Source: JAEUKQ01 sp044227605
GTDB taxonomy: Bacteria; Pseudomonadota; Alphaproteobacteria; JAEUKQ01
DNA: 9,839 nt
Direction of reading: 5' to 3'
NCBI GenBank assembly: GCA_044227605.1
Contig: JBGAWJ010000061.1
Location: 1-9,839 of the forward strand
A model generated the notes under the pieces. That model was not told the DNA's origin, made no database searches, and saw only the letters and a list, made by a program, of their open reading frames with translations. Shown one piece after another: positions 6,664-9,839 of this stretch (its first letter is position 1; each line of letters starts with the position of its first letter). The position numbers and the translations under genes are program-made.

Positions 6664-6682
6664 TTTTGTGCGATGCACAAAA
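6664..6682. promoter_or_regulatory. Perfect 19-bp palindrome, putative PhaR-type operator 1
   Basis: TTTTGTGCGATGCACAAAA has perfect 8-bp arms around GAT. It lies just upstream of the phasin -35 box. The core TGC-N3-GCA matches the TGC-rich palindrome reported for PhaR, the polyhydroxyalkanoate-responsive repressor that controls phasin genes (CTGC-N3-GCAG). The assignment to PhaR is inferred from core match and target gene. Confidence 0.6.
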
Positions 6683-6686
6683 AGGC

Positions 6687-6715
6687 TTGACACCATAGAT
6701 AATCAAGCGTATAAC
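6687..6715 (+). promoter_or_regulatory. Near-consensus sigma70 promoter of the phasin gene
   Basis: A perfect TTGACA (6687-6692), a 17-base spacer and TATAAC (6710-6715, five of six) form a strong promoter. The predicted start near 6722 leaves a leader of about 93 bases before the phasin ATG. Operator-like palindromes flank both sides. Confidence 0.8.
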
Positions 6716-6723
6716 TATCACAT

Positions 6724-6738
6724 TGCTGCGATGCAACA
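6724..6738. promoter_or_regulatory. Imperfect palindrome, putative PhaR-type operator 2
   Basis: TGCTGCGATGCAACA repeats the nine-base core TGCGATGCA of operator 1, with flanks that pair except for one position per arm. It matches CTGC-N3-GCAG at seven of eight positions and covers the predicted transcription start, where a bound repressor would block RNA polymerase. Centre-to-centre distance to operator 1 is 58 bp. Confidence 0.55.
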
Positions 6739-6814
6739 TGAAGGATAAGCGGATTGCGGCATCCTGAATTTGCTACATCATTTTTTATTTTTTTGATAGG
6801 AACGGAGTTTTAAA

Positions 6815-7366
6815 ATGGCCACAACCACACAACAATCCCAAAATAAAGCTAATAGCCAAGGCAAGAACGATCAAGCTGGCAGCCAGAAAACTGCTTCGTT
6901 TGCTTGGAAAGATGCCAAGAGCATGTTTGATATGGGTGGTTTTTATGAAGAAGCCAAAAAGCATTTTAGCGATATGGGCAAAATGTTTTCTATGGGTACA
7001 ATGCCAGCCCTGAAATTTGATCAAATGATGGGCATGCACAAGCGTGGGGTTGAGGTTTTGAATGCTGCTCAGCAAGTCGCTTATGAAAATTTGTTGGCGG
7101 TTGGCCGCCACCAAGTGGAAATAACCCAGAAAGTGGCGCAGGATTTCACCAATATGGGCCAACTGGTCTGTAGTGGCCAGTCCTTGGAAGTTTGTGTTGC
7201 CAAACAAATTGATAGTGCCAAACAGACGTTTGAGGCAGCTTCTACCGGCCTGCGTGAGTTGGGGATGATTGCTCAAAAATCTGGCCAGCAAACCATGGAT
7301 GCTTTTGGCCAATATATGAGCCAAAATTTGGATGACGCGAAGCAAATGTTTGCCAGCAGCAAATAA
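6815..7366 (+). CDS. Phasin family protein (polyhydroxyalkanoate granule coat)
   Basis: This is a 183-residue, mostly helical protein with no signal peptide or membrane segment. A Gln/Lys/Ser-rich N-terminus (1-30) leads into amphipathic helices; the stretch from about 60 (ALKFDQMMGMHKRGVEVLNA, AQQVAYENLLAVGRHQVEIT, QKVAQDFTNMGQLV) and the tail with QIDSAKQTFEAASTGLRELG follow the phasin pattern. Phasins cover polyhydroxyalkanoate storage granules and limit their size and coalescence. GGAG seven bases before ATG is a good ribosome site, and the gene has its own strong promoter and terminator, so it is monocistronic. The paired TGC-N3-GCA palindromes suggest PhaR-type control by polymer level. 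No polymer synthase gene is in the window. Methionine content is notably high. Confidence 0.85.
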   Translation: MATTTQQSQNKANSQGKNDQAGSQKTASFAWKDAKSMFDMGGFYEEAKKHFSDMGKMFSMGTMPALKFDQMMGMHKRGVEVLNAAQQVAYENLLAVGRHQVEITQKVAQDFTNMGQLVCSGQSLEVCVAKQIDSAKQTFEAASTGLRELGMIAQKSGQQTMDAFGQYMSQNLDDAKQMFASSK

Positions 7367-7406
7367 ACGATCAGCGGTTATAATAAACTATCCAGAATAT
7401 CCTGAA

Positions 7407-7438
7407 ACCCATCCGGCCCTAGGCCGGGTGGGTTTTTT
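7407..7438 (+). terminator. Strong intrinsic terminator of the phasin gene
   Basis: Twelve-bp arms (ACCCATCCGGCC at 7407-7418, GGCCGGGTGGGT at 7422-7433) with one G-T wobble and a three-base loop run into six T. It begins 40 bases past the phasin stop codon. Confidence 0.95.
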
Positions 7439-7603
7439 GTTATGGAACAGGATGCTTCAAGGGGGTAAGTTGCGAACTTTTTCTAGGGATGGCTGAAAAC
7501 AAGCCTGTAACCTATTATCAGGGTGCAGAGTTTCTACAGTTTTATTCTTAGCTAACCCAGCCACCCTGGTTGCCAGTCGGGGGAACTATCTCAATCAACA
7601 ACA

Positions 7604-7624
7604 AAGGGCAGCCAAGCTGCCCTT
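7604..7624 (-). repeat. Cassette-end hairpin, copy 1
   Basis: Arms AAGGGCAGC and GCTGCCCTT (9 bp, perfect) flank the loop CAA. It lies 40 bases past the stop of the first partner gene. On the minus strand it is followed by TTGTTGTTG only after the stem, so at best it is a weak terminator. An identical 21-bp element occurs at 8759-8779. Confidence 0.8.
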
Positions 7625-7638
7625 AAAGTTAAAAACTC

Positions 7639-7660
7639 ATTGCCTCAGAAATATCATGAA
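7639..7660 (-). repeat. Shared 22-bp 3' flank, copy 1
   Basis: This stretch just past the first partner gene's stop is identical to 8791-8812 past the second. With the shared hairpin and near-identical 3' coding ends it forms a block of homology closing each cassette. Confidence 0.85.
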
Positions 7661-7663
7661 CCC

Positions 7664-8029
7664 TTAGGCAGGTTTTTTCCACCCCCGCCGCTCAGCTTCG
7701 GCAATTAAGGGGGGAAGCACTTCTTCCAATAACCATTTTTTGGCATCATCCCTGCCATCAAGGCCGGTATAAGCGGCATCACCAATGGTTTCCCAAGAAT
7801 CCAGCTCTTTTTCAGCCATCGTTTGCAGATCGGTAATACTTTGCCAGTAATCTTCTGGTCCATTTTCACGTATGGCTTTTCCATCAGCATAATATTTGGC
7901 AACATCAGTATAGGTTTTGTAAGGATTATCTTTATCGCCGATGGCGGTCATCATCCGCAACAAAATCTGATATAAAAATTGCATGCCCCATTTATATTCT
8001 TTATCTAGCTGTTTTTCTGTTTTTAGCAT
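7664..8029 (-). CDS. Probable immunity protein of cassette 1
   Basis: This is a small acidic 121-residue protein, predicted all-helical, with no signal peptide; I do not recognise its family. Its role as immunity protein is inferred from position, 24 bases downstream of a toxin-like gene on the same strand, and from its paralogue at 8816-9178 in the same place after a second toxin-like gene. The two share YW[QT]..T[DE]L..MAEKE[LM]DSWE, KKWL...V.P.L.AEAERRGWKKPA, and an aromatic QFL start. The longer frame from 8050 is rejected because ATG 8029 has a strong AAGGAG six bases upstream. N-terminal and central parts differ much more than the C-terminus, as expected if the variable part reads the cognate toxin. 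Confidence 0.65.
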   Translation of the reverse strand: MLKTEKQLDKEYKWGMQFLYQILLRMMTAIGDKDNPYKTYTDVAKYYADGKAIRENGPEDYWQSITDLQTMAEKELDSWETIGDAAYTGLDGRDDAKKWLLEEVLPPLIAEAERRGWKKPA

Positions 8030-8053
8030 TTTTCTCTCCTTATTCATCAAATT

Positions 8054-8770
8054 CTATTCAAAACTTGGATAATATCTGTCAATTACATAACCCTTCTTCG
8101 TACGTATAAGGTCAACCCTCATCTTATAAGTTGGTTGAAAGGTTGTACCATCTCTTAGAATTCCGTATCCGGTTGGTTGATTGTGGCCCGTCATATAGAC
8201 TAATCTCAACCGTTCATTTTTCATCGAAGTCTTGAACCAAAAATCAATTTCATTGCTATTTTGGCGTAATGTTTCCTTAACCAAGTAGTCAGCGTCATCC
8301 GGGCTAAAGGTATGAGTTGAAGCGGTTGGAATGCGTGCGCCCGGCTGAGGGTTTAATATCCGGTCTGCCGTCGCCTTTGGCCCGTCATACACGTGTTTGG
8401 TGCCGTGGCCACCAACCAAATCCATCACTTCCACAGGCCAATCATCCCTTGTATGCCAATCACTGGTGTGGTTTCGGTAAATCTCCAATTGTTCGGGTGT
8501 ATAGTTGGGTAAAGGCCGGCGTACAATCGGCGTATTGTCATGAATAGATGGAATATCATGAATAGAGTATACCGTTCTTCTAGTGTTCTGTAAAGGGGTT
8601 TTTGAGGTGGAAGGTGTAGTGGCCTGTTGGCCAGGGGCAAGAGGTGGTTGATTGGCAAGATTGGCTTGGCCAGGGGTTAAGGAGTTATTCGGGTTGGCTA
8701 GTTGATTGGCCTGGGTTAAGGTTGGGATTGGGGTTGCCTGGTGATCACAGCGGGCAATAAGGGCAGCCAA
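8054..8770 (-). CDS. Orphan toxin cassette with RNase A-like C-terminal domain
   Basis: The open frame encodes 238 residues. Residues 15-90 are a Pro/Gln/Thr-rich linker (NSLTPGQANLAN, APGQQATTP, SKTPLQNTRRTVY). Residues 115-238 resemble the bacterial RNase A-like toxin domain of CdiA-type proteins: GGHGTKHV at 120-127 (family G-H-x3-[RK]-H-V), ASTHTFSPDDADYL at 150-163, a helix with N..EI.FW near 171-178, a G.G.LR strand, then RVDLIRTKKGYVIDRYYP to 235. Catalytic candidates are His122, Lys125 and Tyr233/234. No in-frame ATG precedes the toxin domain. The longest reading starts at a TTG inside the 8759-8779 hairpin, with AAGGG four bases before, and an in-frame stop sits at 8783. It is therefore probably a displaced tip, silent or weakly expressed. 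Domain identity is moderate: the match is by pattern only. Confidence 0.55.
   Translation of the reverse strand: MAALIARCDHQATPIPTLTQANQLANPNNSLTPGQANLANQPPLAPGQQATTPSTSKTPLQNTRRTVYSIHDIPSIHDNTPIVRRPLPNYTPEQLEIYRNHTSDWHTRDDWPVEVMDLVGGHGTKHVYDGPKATADRILNPQPGARIPTASTHTFSPDDADYLVKETLRQNSNEIDFWFKTSMKNERLRLVYMTGHNQPTGYGILRDGTTFQPTYKMRVDLIRTKKGYVIDRYYPSFE
8568..8607 (-). repeat. 40-bp linker homology block, copy 1
   Basis: All 40 bases are identical to 9716-9755. They encode SKTPLQNTRRTVY-type linker just before the two toxin domains diverge, the position where recombination could exchange toxin tips. Confidence 0.92.
8652..8688 (-). repeat. 37-bp linker homology block, copy 1
   Basis: All 37 bases are identical to 9803-9839, where the window ends, so the true match may be longer. 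It encodes NSLTPGQANLAN of the linker. Confidence 0.92.
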
Positions 8771-8779
8771 GCTGCCCTT
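8759..8779 (-). repeat. Cassette-end hairpin, copy 2
   Basis: Same 21 bases as 7604-7624: arms AAGGGCAGC and GCTGCCCTT around CAA. It follows the second partner gene and at the same time opens the orphan cassette, whose only upstream start candidate (TTG, 8768-8770) is the loop itself. Confidence 0.8.
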
Positions 8780-8790
8780 ATGTTAAACGC

Positions 8791-8812
8791 ATTGCCTCAG
8801 AAATATCATGAA
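8791..8812 (-). repeat. Shared 22-bp 3' flank, copy 2
   Basis: Identical to 7639-7660. It is the other half of the homology that closes both cassettes. Confidence 0.85.
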
Positions 8813-8815
8813 ACC

Positions 8816-9178
8816 TTAAGCAGGCTTTTTCCAGCCCCGCCGTTCGGCTTCGGCAACTAGAACGGGTATGACGTCGTTTTCCAGCCATTTCTTGGTGGCT
8901 GCCGCATCCGGCATCCAAGTGTTAGACTCTTGCTTAATTCTTTCCCAAGAATCCATTTCTTTCTCCGCCATAATTTTTAATTCAGTAATGGTTTGCCAAT
9001 AATGCTCAATCCCACCTTCATAGGTTGATTTGGGTTCGGCATAAACTTGGGCTAATTCCGTATAATTTTTACACTCGGCATCCTCATTGTCAAAACTTTC
9101 CATAAACCCGTGAATATACCATAAAAATTGTATTGCTCGTGGATATTGTTCAATTATTTCTTGATTTGTTTTTTTCAT
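8816..9178 (-). CDS. Probable immunity protein of cassette 2
   Basis: This is a 120-residue acidic, helical, cytosolic protein, paralogous to the one at 7664-8029. Shared landmarks are QFLWYIHGF near the start, HYWQTITELKIMAEKEMDSW in the middle and KKWLENDVIPVLVAEAERRG plus WKKPA at the end; the last eleven residues are identical to those of its paralogue. The region between, and residues 20-50, diverge. GGGAG six bases before ATG 9178 supports the start, and the toxin-like gene upstream ends 14 bases before it, so the two are cotranscribed. No known immunity family is recognised; the function is inferred from gene order. A role as antidote fits its acidic charge, since RNase toxins are usually held by acidic partners. 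Confidence 0.65.
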   Translation of the reverse strand: MKKTNQEIIEQYPRAIQFLWYIHGFMESFDNEDAECKNYTELAQVYAEPKSTYEGGIEHYWQTITELKIMAEKEMDSWERIKQESNTWMPDAAATKKWLENDVIPVLVAEAERRGWKKPA

Positions 9179-9192
9179 TGTTGACTCCCTTA

Positions 9193-9839
9193 TTAAGGTC
9201 TGGGTTGAATGTCAGGGAAATAACTGTCTAAATGATAACCCTGTTGGGTTTTGATAAAGCGGATAGTCACACCCGGCATCGGTTCAAAATATGTTTTACC
9301 CCGTAAAATACCAAATCCCGTTATTTCTCCTGTTGTTGGTTGATAGTAAAAATTCATTTTGTCTCCTATACCTGCTGTTTTGACCCAATTTTTAATATTC
9401 ATTCGGTTATAGGCCATGTTTTCCCGCACCAACCGATTAACCACCCCGTCCTGGAACATGGAAGAGATATCAGGAACCCATGCCCCTGGTTTTGGGTTAA
9501 GGCTGCGGTCGGCAACTTCCTTCCAGGTTTTATACACATGATCATCACCATGTCCCCGTAAAGCAGTATGATGACTTAAATCCCAATCATTGTCTCCCAA
9601 CCTGTCCTCCCAATTAGATAATTTACGCTGCCGGTTGACCTCTACCCAAGAAGGAGCAGGTGGTCTAGGTGGTGGCGGAGTGGTATCATGGATAGAAGGC
9701 GGGTTAGCAGCAGTATATACCGTTCTTCTAGTGTTCTGTAAAGGGGTTTTTGAGGGGGTGGGTGTAGTGGCCTGTTGACCAGGGGTTACCGTACTTGGGG
9801 GGTTGGCAAGATTGGCTTGGCCAGGGGTTAAGGAGTTAT
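9193..9839 (-). CDS. Toxin with RNase A-like C-terminal domain, C-terminal part (runs off the right edge)
   Basis: The frame has no stop from 9193 to the window edge (215 codons). There is no ATG in it, and a TTG at 9600 falls inside a continuous coding stretch, so the true start lies outside. The visible N-terminal part is the same linker as in cassette 1 (NSLTPGQANLAN, VTPGQQATTPTPSKTPLQNT, then RRTVYTAANPPSIHDTTP), followed by a proline run and WVEVNRQRKLSNWEDRLGDN. The C-terminal domain has RGHGDDHV, VADRSLNPKPGAWVPDISSMF, N.KNWVKTA, GFGILRG and TIRFIKTQQGYHLDSYFP. It aligns with cassette 1 and with the RNase A-like plan, but the basic residue before HV is Asp. It may be the expressed tip of a larger secreted toxin (CdiA, Rhs or other scaffold), whose class cannot be told from here. 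Confidence 0.6.
   Translation of the reverse strand, partial: NSLTPGQANLANPPSTVTPGQQATTPTPSKTPLQNTRRTVYTAANPPSIHDTTPPPPRPPAPSWVEVNRQRKLSNWEDRLGDNDWDLSHHTALRGHGDDHVYKTWKEVADRSLNPKPGAWVPDISSMFQDGVVNRLVRENMAYNRMNIKNWVKTAGIGDKMNFYYQPTTGEITGFGILRGKTYFEPMPGVTIRFIKTQQGYHLDSYFPDIQPRP
9716..9755 (-). repeat. 40-bp linker homology block, copy 2
   Basis: Identical to 8568-8607. The surrounding linker is also similar; the toxin domain downstream is not similar at DNA level. Confidence 0.92.
9803..9839 (-). repeat. 37-bp linker homology block, copy 2 (reaches the window edge)
   Basis: Identical to 8652-8688 up to the last base of the window. Confidence 0.92.

Noticed and set aside
6785..7345. Minus-strand 186-codon frame
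   Set aside because: It is antisense to the phasin gene, which has a promoter, ribosome site and terminator on the plus strand.
8317..8658. Frames on both strands inside the orphan toxin cassette
   Set aside because: They are shadows; the minus frame at 8054-8770 matches the paralogous cassette residue by residue in the linker.
9590..9778. Plus-strand 62-codon frame at the right end
   Set aside because: It is antisense to the toxin linker, which is open on the minus strand through the window edge.

Overview
The window looks like a chromosomal segment from an alphaproteobacterium of fairly even base composition. The evidence is gene content and order: etfB-etfA beside a PduO-type cobalamin adenosyltransferase and a HIG1-type twin-membrane protein, then a ubiK - ybjN - proC - TetR-like - phasin series. 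Both orders are familiar in this class from family knowledge; no search was possible, so the lineage stays an inference.

Minus strand, about 1-3520: a HIG1-domain membrane protein and the cobalamin adenosyltransferase lie upstream of etfB and etfA. etfA starts on the last base of the etfB stop codon and runs off the left edge at the hinge before its FAD domain. Between the adenosyltransferase and etfB sits an unrecognised exported Thr/Ser-rich protein with a 51-bp tandem repeat, an AT-rich upstream flank and its own intrinsic terminator. It looks like an insertion into an otherwise metabolic cluster.

Plus strand, about 3884-7438: ubiK (ubiquinone biosynthesis accessory factor), a YbjN-domain protein, proC (last step of proline synthesis), a TetR-like protein and a phasin (polyhydroxyalkanoate granule coat). 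The ubiK-ybjN gap holds two inverted repeats and an eight-codon open frame with a strong ribosome binding site, a possible leader element. The phasin gene has a near-consensus sigma70 promoter flanked by two TGC-N3-GCA palindromes that resemble PhaR operators, and ends in a textbook terminator.

Minus strand, 7604-9839: two tandem copies of a toxin-immunity cassette. Each has a Pro/Gln/Thr-rich linker, a C-terminal domain resembling the bacterial RNase A-like toxins of contact-dependent systems, a small acidic partner gene and a 21-bp hairpin. The linkers share exact 40-bp and 37-bp blocks and the 3' ends share exact 22-bp and 21-bp blocks, while the toxin domains are strongly diverged. The left copy has no ATG and an in-frame stop just upstream, so it looks like a displaced (orphan) tip cassette; the right copy is open to the window edge and may be the tip of a larger toxin. 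This is the most interesting part of the window.
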